Source of the DNA: Oxytricha trifallax
Lineage: Eukaryota; Ciliophora; Spirotrichea; Sporadotrichida; Oxytrichidae
Reading direction: 5' to 3'
Assembly (NCBI GenBank): GCA_000711775.1
Contig: ARYC01000683.1
Coordinates: forward strand, 62,001 to 126,000
DNA length: 64,000 bases
The position numbers and the translations under genes are program-made. The notes under the pieces were generated by a model. That model was not told the origin of the DNA, ran no database searches, and saw only the letters and a list, made by a program, of their open reading frames with translations. Positions 33,083-47,100 of the stretch are shown piece after piece; positions within the stretch are counted from its first letter, which is position 1; each line of letters opens with the position of its first letter.

Positions 33083-35880
33083 ATGGAAAGTGAGAGAAGC
33101 ATTACACATCAATTCAACAAATAAATTAACCAATCAAGCATGAAACACCCAACACGAGAATCCTTCAATAGATTACCTTATAATGTGCAGCAATTTTAAA
33201 AGCAATTTTTTTTGCTAATTTTTAGATAAATATTTTTGTAGCGAAAAAATGAGGCCCTATAAAATAATTCTATGAAATTAAAATTTAAATGCAGTAAAAA
33301 TCTGGCATCATTCTGTAGAGCTAGTCAAGAAATATAATCGAACTGAACCCAGAGCTATAAAGAGCAGTGATTTTTGATATAAATCACTCAAGAGTATGGG
33401 ATCTCTTTTTCCAGATAAGAAAAATGGGAGATTCAATAGTATCTAAACTTTACTTGTGATTTAAATAAAAAAAGTCAAATAGATATTTAACTTTAAGTGA
33501 TCCATAATGTATTAAGTTTATTTTCAGCCCAGTGAGTAAGGAATTTTAGATAAATATTCTTTAATAAAAGAATTGTACAAAGTACAGCTTAGTCTAACTA
33601 TAGCATCTCTAACTTCACACGTTGAGACAAATTAAGTAAGTTAACATAATAAATATATTTTGGGTGATTCATGACATTTTCTGACCCCTTTTTCTCGTTT
33701 CTTTTGCTCTGCTCTCAAAATTTATAATTTCAAGTTCAATTGCTTTTCTGTAACCAATGTAAAATACAAAGCTTAAGATTTTTTGTTGTTAATTATTCAC
33801 ACAGATTATAATTCGATATCCAGCATTATCATTATTTTATTTGAACTCATCTTATACTGTTTATTAGCATGTTATTAAAAAAAGCATCATGAAAGAGAAG
33901 CTTATTAATGATATATAAATAAATTATTCTCGATAAGAATGCTCAATATAATCTCAACTAAAGCAGGAAAATGTCGTAAACCTATACACATTAATTCTAA
34001 CCGATATACACTCCCACCCAAAACCCCTTTGCAAAAATACTATATTTCATTTGAAAATTTTTATCCTCAAGGCCAGAATCTAGTTCATTAATGATATATT
34101 CAGTAATATACAACTTAGAACATTATTAATTATTGATTTTATTTAATTTTACCAAGCTGTTGACTTCTTTTTCTAAATGCTTTTATAATAAAAATATATA
34201 TTTATATATATATATATAATAGTATTTTCAAAAATTTTAATCTCTTTAATCATCTTCACTAGATAAAATTCTAAATGGTGGTGAGATCAATTTTTGCCTT
34301 AAAAAAAAGAATAATTTATGGAGATTTGAATTTGTTTAAAGGGTAGGGAGGGAAATTTTTACTATAACATATATTTATAGCTACCTTCAAATTTTAATTG
34401 CTTTAATATAAGGTTTAGAGCTTTTCGATTACTACTTCTTATGGAGTACTGCAATGACGCCAACTATTTTGAATAAAAGATTGAAGAAATAAGTATATTT
34501 TTAAGATTTATCATATAAATTCATTGAAATTATATGGAATATTGATACCCTAATTTGTGACGTTATAAGAAATTTATAAGTCCTTATCTGATACGTCACC
34601 TCAAAATAATAGAAAACTTAAATTTTATTATAATCCCCATGAATCTTGGATTAATTTATCAAGGCCCTCGGACTAATTGTCATTAAGACTATAAGTCTAA
34701 GAGATTTACTCGCTAATATTTTTACTTCAATTATTCTGAGATTGATCTCATTATTTCATTTCAATTATTCTATAATTTCAGCATTGTTTCAAATTAACTA
34801 ATTCATTTAATGACAAATTACTTGTAAGAATTATGCAGAAAAAGTTGAAATTTCTTCCTAGATTATGCCTAAAACTTTTTGATCGATGTTAAGGCAAAAT
34901 AGACATAATGATCTGGAATTTTATTAAAAAAATAATTAACTAAAGTCTAACTAAATTATATTCACTCTTATAGACTTTAACTCCAATAATGAATCAAGAC
35001 AAGCTTCAGTCATATGCTAATGACATATTATAAGGCCTTTCATATCTCCATAACTCAGGTATCGTACATTCTGACATGAAAATATAAAATGTACTCAGAC
35101 ACAAACCTGATGAAGAAGAAGATGATGAAGGGGAACTCCCAATCGTCAAACTCTGTGATTTCGGTCTATCTCATTTAATGACTAACGAGCACAATGGAAA
35201 AGCTTTGATGGTCGAAAAGTGCGGAACTAAAGGCTATATAGCCCCGGAGATACAACAAAAAAATAGTCTTGTAGGTCCAGAGATTGATCTATGAGCCTTC
35301 GGGGTAATGCCTTTATGAAATGTGAACTGCGTACAAGCCAACCAAACTACTGAACTATAGATATGGTAGGTATTTTCTGATTAAAAGCTAATATTTTTAT
35401 AGGTTCTGGCCCCATACCCTATAGAGAAAGAGACTGGAGAAAACATAACTAAATCATAATTGATCTCATAAATTAATGTTTAGAAATAGATCCAAAGAAG
35501 AGAATCTCAACCGACGAAGCTTTATAGCATCCCTGGTTCTGCGAATGAGCTTGATAAACTAAAATTACTAAAATTTAGGATTTGGTGATTTGAAGTTGTG
35601 CCTGGCAAACTCAGGAGGACTATAAAATGTATATACTAGATATTTATAGAGTCTACCCAGAGCTACACATCTGCTTCACTATTAACTATTAATATTCTCT
35701 ATCAAAGCTCAAATAGTATTGCCTAAAATGGAATAAATTATGAAAAAAACTATAATAAAGAAATGGTTGTTTATCGCAATGTTAATCGCCTTTATAGCTA
35801 TAAGTTTAAAGTTGAGGCAAATAAACCAATAGACTTAAAATAGGTCATTAAATCTTTCTTTATAAAAAAAATGTAAAAAA
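33083..35880 (+). pseudogene. Protein kinase gene, divergent or decaying
   Basis: Exon-like blocks from ATG 33083 (MESERSITHQFNK; later RAVIFDINHSRVWDLFF and a GTAAGT donor near 33636). The hinge LLMEYCNDANYFEQKIEE lies at about 34437. The catalytic loop is IVHSDMKIQNVL at about 35070; HSD replaces HRD but Asp, Lys and Asn are kept. KLCDFGLSH and CGTKGYIAPEI follow. Helix F reads DL-TGA-AFGV where Trp is expected. One extra C then shifts the frame, and a second TGA interrupts the YEM..TAYKP region. DPKKRISTDEALQHPWF ends the C-lobe, and a C-terminal part (NVNRLYSYKFKVEANK) follows. Two in-frame TGA codons plus a frame break suggest a pseudogene, though sequence error cannot be excluded. Confidence 0.7.
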
Positions 35881-37312
35881 AACTGATACTTATTATCTTT
35901 ACTTAGTAAATCAATTTATTTTATGTTTAAATTTTCTAAGGGAGTGTGTTTTTAAAAATATTTATTTAAAATCAACATTTAATAATTTGATTATTAAAGT
36001 TATATTTTTATAATTATTTAAATTTCAAAAATATAAATAGCTAGTAAAAAAAATGCAAATAAATAACATATAGTTAATTATAAGTGGTCAATCTTCAAAC
36101 ATTTAATCCATATGTATTTTTTTTTTTTATATAAGGATTATAAATTAGTAAAATAACTTTTTTAAACTGATTTTCAGTTTTTTTATAGATAACTTTTTAT
36201 TAATAATAAAAATATTATATTTATGATTTATATTTTCTCAAATAATTTTAGATTTGAGCAATAATAAATACTAAATTAAGCCCCTATTCCAACTAACTAA
36301 CAATTAAAGTATCAATAAATTTAATAATATGCATATTAAACCTGTATCAAATGTGATCAATCTATTGCATGAATTAAAAAACAATAGCAAATAAAAAACA
36401 TTAATCAAACTAAATATTTTTATTTATTATAAAAACTTGGTTTTAATTAATTTTAGCAATAATTGTATTAATTTATCCAAATTTAATTTACAATCTATTG
36501 CATACTCACTTAGCAATAAATATAAATATAATAACCTATATTATATGTTTTTATTTTTAAATGAAAATTTACATTATTTTCATAATTTTTTATTAAAAAT
36601 GACTAGGTTGTAGAAAATATTTGTTTCTAAGAATTCACATGTCTATTTCAATTTAATGACATATTTATAACTTAGCATTCAAAATAGAAATAGTTAACCT
36701 AACTAGATTTAGCCGAGTGTACCTTGGAAGCGTGTTTGGATCTTAAAAGATATTTGGATAACATCATTTTGATTTGTTAATAAAAATGTATAATTCCTAA
36801 CTTTAATATTATACTCATTCAAATAAATGTATGGCCTAGAAATAATAGTTTAGTAAATTCATTAACAAATGAATTATTGATAAAATTGAGAAGAAAACAA
36901 ACTTAGTAAATTTTAATTTAAGAAATAAATCTATTTGAGTTATTTAAGAGTTTGGAGTTTGGGAAATATTGAAAGTAATCTAAATATAATTGCCTAAATA
37001 ATAATAAAATTAAACCTAATAAAAGTAATTATCGCAACTTATTGTCTATAAAAATAAAAAAATATGAATTATTAATTTTGTCTAAATTAGTAAGATTTAT
37101 GATTGTAGCCTTTATTTACTTTTTTGTTTATTCATCCTATTTAGATTATTAAATGCAAAACATAAAGCTTTTTTTAAAAAGTATCCTTTTATACAATAAC
37201 ACTTTAATTACTTTAGATTTCAAATTTACTAAGCTCATTTAGAATCAATCATTAATCTTAAGTAATTCTATTAAAAAAATAAGAATATAAATTTATATAG
37301 TTAGAATCTCAA
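35881..37312. other. Extremely AT-rich intergenic region
   Basis: Long A/T homopolymer-like runs with no motif on either strand. I see no gene, RNA or repeat end. Confidence 0.55.
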
Positions 37313-38640
37313 TCATATATCTTAGCCAAAAACTCTTTCAACTTCCTCTATAGATGGCACTGAAGACATAGTACCTGCCTTACTTACACATAAAAATCCA
37401 ACTCTATTGCCAAATTAAAGGCATTTTGTGTAAGTCTCAATCTCATTAAGTTTATCATTTTTATTAATTCAAAGTGCAATTAAACTCTATAACAAAACTA
37501 AAAAATATTGTTTAGAATATTTATATCATCCTTGTGAAATTCTGATAGTTTAGCAGCAAAAGCACCCGTGAAGCAATCTCCAGCCCCAGCTGTATCAGTC
37601 AAGTGTAGGTTCAAATGTTCAAAATCAGCAAATTTGTAAGCTGGTGAGAATATTTTAATCACTTCCCCATCGACTTGTTTAGTATAATAAAAATAATGAT
37701 TATAATTATAAGTTGATATAAGTTAAAATTGTTAATTTTTAAGATACATCAGAGTAGAACCAGTCTCTCCTTTTTTCAAAAGTAATTTCAAATGTGAGTA
37801 TTGCTTTAAAAACTGATGTAACTCTTGCTCTAAGTCGTTATTATCATATTCTCTACCGAGCATCCTTTCAATTTCAGTCTGCAAGTTAAGTTTAAGTATG
37901 TTAATTTACCTCATTTAAAGAAATGTAATCTAGATACTGGTAAAGGTCTGGTAAAACATTGGATGACATTCCACCCACATCTAAAATGACAGTGAATAAA
38001 TAATAATGAAAAGAATTGAAAAACTTTTGTCCAATTTTCGCAGCAACTAGATTCACATAATCTGGTATCAATCTTTGCAAGCAAATCATATTAGCTGTAA
38101 ATAATCATCAACGAAGTCTATAATTACCATTCTATATTGCTGTTACCCAACCAGGATTTATTTATGTATTGATTACTATTTCTTACTTTTTCAATTGCAA
38201 GATAAATCCAAGACCTAAGTATGAATCTTTTAAAGTAAAATGCTCGTTTACCTGTATTTACTTTGTCCAAAGTTTTAATGTACTGAATACCTACTTTCAT
38301 TTCCTAGAGCTCTTCAATTAATTCTCTTCCCTACAAATCACTACCAACTTAAGTTAAGAATTCGATATCATAACCGAGCTTTCCAATTGCAAGTGCTGAA
38401 TTCGCTCCCTATTAAAAATTTTAAAGAAATGTCAATTAGTTTATAGATAATTAAATGTTCTTATTGTCTTAAGATATGATAATTCTTAATTAAAGTGTGA
38501 CTGAAAGTGCATTACTTTTATAGTAACTTACTTTTCCACCATAAGATTTATTAGAACCATGAGTGTCGAGTGTCTCTCCAAGCAAAGGCATTCTTTCCAC
38601 TTTAAAGAACAAATCCTCACAAGAGTCTCCCAACACTATT
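37313..38640 (-). CDS. pfkB/ribokinase-family sugar kinase
   Basis: ATP-dependent sugar kinase of the pfkB family. From the N-terminal side: VLGDSCEDLFFKVERMPLLG, THGSNKSYGGK, then after an intron (38409-38531, GT..AG) GANSALAIGKLGYDIEFLTQ, the first pfkB signature. Later come VILDVGGMSSNVLPDL and the second signature DTAGAGDCFTGAFAAKL at about 37560 with the catalytic Asp of GAGD. The C-terminus is FLCVSKAGTMSSVPSIEEV, TGA 37313-37315. The first coding exon (before VLGDS) was not found; an intron seems to end just upstream near 38630. Ribokinase is the best guess for substrate class; adenosine kinase or fructokinase are alternatives. Confidence 0.88.
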
Positions 38641-38897
38641 AAAATTATAAAAGATTTAAATAAAACTTTTATTTGAGAAAATTAATATAAATTATTTGAT
38701 ATATTTTATTTAAAGTTTATCTTTTTCTTTGAATTCTTTATTTTAATTAAAGATTTTTTATTAGAATAAATATCTTTAAAACCTTAATATAATAGATATA
38801 CTATTATATGACAATCTAATCTGATTTGTAAAATAATTTTGAGATTTATTCATTTTATATAGAAGGAGTTAATTATAATTAATTCTAGATATATAAA

Positions 38898-41268
38898 TGA
38901 AAGATCCAGTTCTTAAAGATCCCAAATACCCTTAACCTCTTCCAGTTAAAGATATTTATATATAAAAAAAACATTCTACACATTTCAACTCTAATTTATA
39001 ATAACAGAATAATATCCAATTGAAAGATGATATTGTTTAACATCAGACTTCATAGACTAAACTTAAATATATGATATTAACTTAGGATTAGAGATAAAAA
39101 CTATATAATGATTATAGTAAGCCATTTAGAGTGGAAATCCTTGATAAACCAATTAATATAAATAAAACTAAGGAATTTGCTTAAAATAATTAAAAATAAG
39201 CTAGCAATCTCAATTATTTCATGTTAATTACTTTAAACGATGAGCTAACATCAAGAAATCAAAATTATAAACAGAATAAAAAAACTAAATCTCATAATAA
39301 AACTTTTGACTTAAATTCATACCTAAACCAATGCAATTTGTTCCATTTATAGAAATCAGCCTAACTTATTCAAAAACTTTAAGGAACAAAAAAGAAAGAC
39401 TAAAGTAATATTTTGGAATTAAAGCAATTTAATCAAAATTACTTACAGAAATTCTATGAACAAGAGAAATTGCTATTTCCTTCAACTTTGAATGAAAATG
39501 AGATCTCATAATTACTAAGTGAAAACACTAGCAGTAAATTAAACAAAAAGATCAGCAATAAATCTAGCAATATATTTAGCTAAACGCTCTTTAATAATTA
39601 ATCGTCATAAGATTACATTGCATTTTCTGATTAAAAATTAAGAGATACCTAATTCAAAAACTTTTAATTAATGTAAAATCAGGTTTAAGGGGATATAAAT
39701 TAATCGCACCTATCAAGCAAAAACAAATAAAATTATTAATTTGTAGGACATTCAACTTCAAAGGCATAAATACAAAAATAATAATCTTAATATCATTAGA
39801 TTAATAACGGTTCAAATTCTATATAGCAGTTGAATAATCTAAATTTGTAAAGTTAAGAGCAGTCTCTTGACAAAAGTTAGTTTCGCTAGACACTCTATGA
39901 TGAATCTAAAATTAAAATAATCTAGCTTTAGACATCAAAAGATCAGCTGAGTGTCTTGTCAAGAAATTAAGATAATTATAGTAAAAATCACAATTTGTAT
40001 AAACTAGAGAAAAACTAACAGTTATTGTAGAGCAGTAGAACTAATTTCGCTAATTATTTGGAAAAAATGCAAATGATGCAGTATAAAATCATTTCTAAAA
40101 AGATTTAAAGACATTAAAGCGATAGTAATACATTTTAAACTCTACTAGTTATTTAACAAGAAACAGTATGTAGCCAAGTAACGAAGCTACTACCCATAAT
40201 GGAAATTAAAAATTAATTCAAAGTAATATCAATAATTTTGGATCAAATAATGTTAACCCTAGTTCTCTATATAATAAATCAGAGGCTAGAAGAGAAAGAA
40301 ATCTCTCTCTTTTATTGCCAAGCTTGCATCCTAGAAAATAAAATTAAAACAATTTTTAGGATTTAAGAAGTGATATTAATAGTAAAAAGATATAATAAAT
40401 ACAAAAGTCAGGATCTCCCCCTGAACTAAAAATTAACAAAATAAATCATGAAATCTATAACTAATAGCTTGTATAAGAATAGATGTTAAAAGCTTTGAGA
40501 GTTGAATTTTTTATGTACATTAAATACCAATTTTAGATAGAATAAACTTGCCCAATTTTTTAAAAGCAAACAGCATATTGATGTCACCAATAATACGATT
40601 AAGTGTAGATCATTCAAGCACAGTTCGAAGAAATCCTGATCCTAGAAATATCAAATAATACTATTCTTTATTTCATTAATCGAATGTCTCTCCACTAAGT
40701 CTCTAAAAGATTGAATTAAAAAAGCATTATCCTTCAATTGAGGAAAATCTAAGAATTTGGCTTCTCTTTTTATTTATAAACAAAACTAACCAGTTCTTTT
40801 TTACTTTAATTTATGATAAATCTAAGAAAGTTAAAAAGGTTAAGTATCACAAAAAACCTTTAAGAAGCTTCTACATCGCCATTAATACTTTTTCCAGAAA
40901 CTAGTATGGAAAATCTAACTTCACACTTCAATTAATAATAATTATAATCTAAAACTAAGCTGAACAACGCCACTTGTAATATAAATTAAACTTTTGACGA
41001 GAACACTTCAGGTACCAGGCAAATAATTAAAATCAAGCCTATATTAGATTCTAAAAGATAACAGATAAGTAATAGAAATCATTAATAAAATTTGATATAA
41101 GGAAATTATATAGCTATTAATACTTCCAAATAAAATGTAGAAGAGATAAATAACAAAAAAGTGGATAGCATTGGTAACTCAAATAAAATGATGTTTGATA
41201 CAAGCGAGAAATCTCTTGATTAATGGCAAGAATCTCAAAGATCGTACTAAAGTTCTTTTAATACATGA
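38898..41268 (+). CDS. Hypothetical Gln/Asn-rich protein
   Basis: From ATG 38898 (MKDPVLKDPKYPQPLPVKD) long open blocks run with many TAA/TAG glutamines to ..DQWQESQRSYQSSFNT and TGA 41266-41268. Frame changes at about 39760, 40580 and 41000 imply introns, IESs or errors that I could not place. A less simple segment around 40820 (VKYHKKPLRSFYIAINTFSR) may be a folded part. No family recognised. It ends ~140 bp before the TTLL gene on the same strand and could be its N-terminal extension if the TGA is spliced out. Confidence 0.55.
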
Positions 41269-41409
41269 AAATGCTTTTAAACTTGTTTAAAATTTTAATT
41301 TCGTTTCAAATTAAATGTTTATAATCTACTCTTACAAAACTTTTAGAGAAAAGAAATATTTTAAATAAATTTAATAAACGACTTTATTATTAATAAGATT
41401 CATTAAACT

Positions 41410-43723
41410 ATGGAAAAAACAAAGTTGGCTTATAGATTAGAAAGACTACCCTAGCTGTTTAGAAAAATATTGGATGAATAAGGTAAACACCTATGAATAT
41501 AAAATAATTTGTTTTGGAGGTTGGGAAATGTTTGATGAAGATTTTCATGATGCTGATTAGTGCAACTTACTCTGGGGTCAAAGGTAAGAACTTAAAAATA
41601 TAAAGTTGTCTTTTTAAAGGATAGACCAAGATAAATTGATGTAGAGTTGTTAAACTATAAAACTATATAAATGTTCAATCACTTTCCTTCGACTGCCTAC
41701 TTGAGTGTTAAAGATAAACTTTACAGAACAATTAAATAATATCGAGTAAGTCCTACAAAAAGTCTTATTTTATATAATAAGTATCAAAGTCTTACTAATT
41801 TTATAATTCCTTATAAATTTCTAACTTTTTGAACACTTACGGAAACATTTATAACATAACACCACTGACATTTATTTTACCAAATGAGTATTCGAAACTT
41901 TTGGATACGTATACAAAAAGGTAAACTTAGCAATCATACGATGTTTCTATCTAAGACGATATCATGAATAAATAAAATGGAAGCGCTCAAAAACAGCGAG
42001 TAGTTTGGATTTGCAAGCCTACTGATTTAAGCAGGGGAAGAGGCATATTTTTGTTAAGCGATATAAATTAGCTAAATTTTGAGTAACCTTACATTATTCA
42101 AAGATAAACTTGCAATTTGATTAGAAATTTTAATTTGTATAAAATGATTCAATTAAATTATTTTGAGTAAAAGTTTACATAACAAACCCCCTTTTGATAT
42201 AAGGGTACAAATGTGATTTAAGAATATACGTTTTAATAACCTCAATATTACCTTTGACTATTCATATCTATGAGGAAGGCCTTGTTAGATTTTCAACTTA
42301 GAAATTCTCATTGCAAAATATTCACAATAAATTTATTAATTTAACCAATACTTCTATAAACAAAAATGCACCAAATATTGCTAGTGATAAACCTGGCATT
42401 GGATCAGGGTCTAAATAGTCTCTTAAATAGTTACGCGAAGATTTAAGATAAGAATCTACATTGGATTTCGATTAATTTTTTATAGATTTAAAGTATTATA
42501 GGCTTAATTTCTCTATAAATTTGAATTTCGATTAACTCATGGTTAATATTGAGTTGATTATAGTCTTAGTCTTGTTAAGTATGTGCTCAGAAGTAAGAAG
42601 CAGTTCTTAGAAATTTGGAAACTTATCTTAAAATTGTTTTGAGCTTTTTGGCTTTGATATTTTAGTAAACAGCAATTTTAAACCCTGGTTAATAGAGATA
42701 AATTCACAGCCTTAGCTTTAGGTAGATTGCAAAGTTGATGAAGATATTAAGCCTGCTCTTATAAAAGATCTAATAGATTTAGTCTTTTATCAAGAAATAA
42801 GCTCTTGAAAATGCAATGAATGTCATTCATATCCAAAGTAGTATAGTTCTATTGAAAGAAATTCAAAAATAATTTCGCCATTAAACAATTTAAAGCAAGT
42901 AATTGCATTTAATGGTTCAAGAAGTCCAATAAATACGAGGCAACTACTTTCTAATGTTAACAACAATTTGCAAACTATCTTCTAGTAAAATTATCAAAAC
43001 GTTTGTTAAGGGATTTGACTCCCCTATAGTCAAAAGAAAGTGGCAATAAATTTCTTTAAAGTAATGAATAGATCTTAAAATATGAGACTAAAAAGTATAG
43101 AAGTTGATAACACATTAATGATCAAATATTAGGATAAAAAACCGACTTGGTTCACAAACTTAACAGACTCAAGAGAATAGATAATTAATCTGCAACTGTC
43201 ATAAGAAATATATAAGAATTATTAAACATTAGACTAAAATGAATCAATCATCAAATAAAAAGACACTAATTATTAATAATCACCTAAGAGAAATGATAGG
43301 GATTAATTGAAAAAGCAGTTATTTCAAAATTTACACCAAATTTTTTTAGCTTAACATAATCAATCAAATTAGTCCAAGGATTTGCTATGTATGACAGGGA
43401 TCTAAAAGAATAGGTTTAAGAAGATATTTCCTTTATTAAAAGACACTGAAGACCTTATATATAATTAATGTAAACATTAAAACCTCAATTATTTTATTAT
43501 TTAATTTATTTAAGACCTTGCCTAATAGATTTTTACTATTTCAAGTTTAAGTTCAATACCTTAATAACAGTCAAAAATTTCACAACTTCTTAAGAATTTC
43601 ATCTCTGAAGTAAAACGAAATCACCAAACTTAAATATTAAAACTTCAAAAATAAAATCATAATATAAGTAACGTTTAAAATTAGAACATCACTCAGACTA
43701 ATAATATTTTCATGAATAAGTGA
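41410..43723 (+). CDS. TTLL-type tubulin (poly)glutamylase/glycylase
   Basis: Tubulin-tyrosine-ligase-like enzyme, which adds amino acids to tubulin in cilia and cortex. Motifs in order: [15 protein letters not shown]; after an intron (41585-41625) [38 protein letters not shown] (ATP-grasp loop); [69 protein letters not shown] (metal-binding E and N). A basic Gln/Asn-rich tail reaches TGA 43721-43723. ATG 41410 is the first plausible start. One in-frame TGA lies in the tail at about 43020 between blocks open in the same frame. Neighbour to a carboxypeptidase of the opposite activity 13 kb away. Confidence 0.9.
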
Positions 43724-44142
43724 CGATCGATCCAACACTAAACTTAGCAATAGAATTCCATTTATCAGGGAATAAATAATGATATAATAATTTAAGATGG
43801 TTCTTAAACTTAAAAATAAGCGTATTTTTAATCTCCATTTTAACGTTAGTAAACTAACTTAATCATTTTAATATCATTGTTTAAGTGATTTAGGTTAAAT
43901 TTTGTACTACATGATAATATGCATAAAAATATACAATAAAATTTTTTAGTTTAGAAAAATTAACTGCAAGGCAATAAGCAACATTAAACATCTAATGAAG
44001 GTATAAACTATTTGAGATAGTAGTAACTTAGATCTGGAATAATTACATCTAAGTTTACACCCAAAAAATAGCAATAATGATAATTTTTATGTTTTTAATG
44101 CCAAATAATTGAATTAATTTTCAATGAAAAATATATATTTTA
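43724..44142. other. Intergenic stretch
   Basis: No motif recognised; it may contain the first exon of the protease gene. Confidence 0.4.
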
Positions 44143-47100
44143 AGGAATCTTGCAATTCAAAACTGGAGATAATGTTGTGATATTAGTAGGTGGTGCTAAT
44201 ACAGCCTACGATCCTAATATGACTACACTTTATCCTAATTGTATATGTTTTAAAATTATAACTAGATCTAAAATTGCAAAAGAAGCAGGAGTCACTGTCA
44301 TTTTCTAATAAAAAACTAAATCAGAATAATTCATTAAATTCATACTAAATTCAAGCTATTTTTTTTCAATAATTTTATCCATATTTATATTTTTGAATGC
44401 TAATATACAAATAGATTAAGAAGCAACTAGTCGCATAAACAGATCAGTTAATCTCTCAGCGTCTGCCTTAGAGACAGTTCCATCAAATTTAGAAAACCAG
44501 TCTCAGTTAAAACAGATAAATGCAGAATATGTTTGGATTACAGCAAAAAACACAATTGGAAATGTTCATCAGTGCTTAACCAAAATTCTCGCTCAATCAA
44601 AAACTAATGTTATTTAATATTAATGTTTCTTTTAGTTTAACTTATATTTAATCAAAACATTTGTGAACTCTTTTTATAAATGAAAACTTTTATTGCAGAA
44701 GGACTCTTAAGTGATTTTAGACATCACAAAAACTTATCACATTACAATGACTCTAAGAGAAGGGGAGGGTATGACTTTAGAAGATGTGTAGACTCTTCAA
44801 CGATTGCAAAGCTCTTTTGAAAATGATCCCAAGGATTTGAAATTAGCATATGACTTATTTAGGGTAAGTTTTCAAGTTACGATCTAAATTTAAGAATTTT
44901 CATACTGTTGAATGTATATTTACCGTTTTAATGTAGGAAATGAATAAAAATGGAAAGCATAATACTGATATAAGATTATATGATAAACATGAGTTATCAG
45001 CAGAAAGTCCTAGATAAGAATATGCCGAGAGAGTGAGACTTCAATATGAATTTGCAAGAGATAACATATCTATGGGAGGTATATCATAATTAGATAGTTC
45101 TGGTTTAGACACTAAAATGAACCCACAAAACTTCACTTAAATATACTTCTAAAGAAAATGCAATGGAGCTATTCTTTCAACTTTTATTGATCGGAGTACT
45201 TGCAATCGGTTTGTTGATGGTCTTCAAAAATTTTGATAGCAAAAGTATGCTAGAAGGCTATAAGTTTGATATTAAGAAAGCCAAAGACATCTCCTAGAGA
45301 TTAGACGATGTAAAGGGAGTTGATGAAATTAAAGAAGAAATTGAAAACATGATTAAGATGATCAAAGACCCATAAAAATATATGTCAAAGGGAGCTAAGC
45401 TTCACAAAGGAGTGCTACTCTATGGAAGACCAGGAACTGGTAAAACTTTATTGGCAAGAGCAATTGCTGGAGAATCTGGAACTAGTTTCATGTACTGCAC
45501 AGGTTCGCATTTCGATGAAATATATATAGACCAAGACGATTGTAAAAATTATTATAATTTTGAATTAAAGATGATATATGTTAAAACTCTAATAATATAC
45601 TCCTCATTCTCTTAAGCATATTGTTTATTTAACTAACTTTAATTGATAATTTTCTCAACCGTCGGCAGTTTTATAAAACATCCGACGGTTGCTGCTAAAA
45701 TTTAAATTTTGCAAAAGATTTATGATTTAATAATTAAACTATTACCAAATCACAATTATAGTTAACTTAAGTTCATGATTCAAAATTCCTTATAGTTTTT
45801 ACTAATCCTTAAGTAAGCATATTAATCTTTAAAGAATAGTTAAAATTATATAAATTTAGCTATTAATTATAATTGCCTGGAATATTATTCTTTAATATAG
45901 AATTCATATTGATATACATAATCTGTCAAGATTGTTATAGATCCTAAAGGTTTAAAGAAATTTATAAGGATAATTGAATCCTTAATCTTCATAATTCTGA
46001 TAAAAAAGAAATTACATTAAATGTATCAATATATTGAATAAACTGAATAATTATAAAAAACGCAGCAACCGTCGGCACTTTTCAAAAACTGTCGACGGTT
46101 GAAATATAAAGCTAATTATATTAAAAATTATTGTATTAATCATATTTTACTCAAGATCATTTTACTTAATATTAAACAAACTATGAATCTAAATATAATT
46201 GATTATAAGTATTACAAACGTCATAGTTTTCATAGAATGTTTGTTGGTGTAGGAGCCAAGAGAGTTAGAGAGCTGTTTTAAGAAGCTAAAAATAACAAGC
46301 CTTGTATTATCTTCATCGATGAAATCGATACACTTCTGAGTAAGAGCAGAAGATTTAACTCAGAGCATAGTAGTAGCAGAGCAACAATTAACTAGTTGTT
46401 AGCAGAGATGGATGGTTTCGAAAAGACTGATAAAATTATGGTTATTGGAGCAACTAATCAAGAAGAAATGTTAGATCCTGCAGCTGTTAGACCAGGTAGA
46501 TTCGATAAGAAAATACATGTTCCTCTTCCTGATATCAATGGAAGAGAGGCCATCTTTGACTTGTATCTCAGTAAAATTTCTAAAGCAGCAGATGTTTCTT
46601 CAATGAAATGGGAACTATGTGTCCAGGATTTTCAGGAGCTGAAATTGAAAACTTGGTAAACACTGCAATTACTGAAGCTGTACATAAATACAAAGACATG
46701 GCAGATATGAGTGACTTTGATAATGCCAGGGATAGAATTATGATGGGCATCGAAAGAAAGAAGCTGAATATGAGTGATAAAGATAAACTTAATACAGCTA
46801 TTCATGAAAGTGGTCATGCTATTGCTTGTTATTTCACTCCAGGAGCTAAAAAGCTTTACAAAGCAACCATTTATTGCAATTCTTTAATTTGTTCGGCATT
46901 ATATTTTTCTTTACATTTACATATTGTGGCAAGAGATGGTAGTCTTGGTGCTGTAAGTTAAACTTTTAGGGGGAATTTTACTGCTCCCGTGCAGTTTTCC
47001 GCCACCTATAGATGTTTCCTGCCCCCAACATTTAAATTTATTTTATACCTTAAACCTATATAAAAAACATTGTTAATCTAATTTCAAGGATTATATTTAT

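Noticed and set aside
34010-34035. CCCACCCAAAACCCC as a TBE remnant
   Set aside because: No TIR sequence follows and no inverted partner is seen.
34190-34222. (TA)n tract as a functional site
   Set aside because: Simple repeat in AT-rich DNA; similar tracts at 47260 and 51739 lie inside insertions, but nothing shows function.
46600-46615. Euplotes-type programmed +1 frameshift
   Set aside because: Euplotes uses TAA/TAG as stops; here they are glutamine. The break also lacks a shifty stop and fits a missing A.
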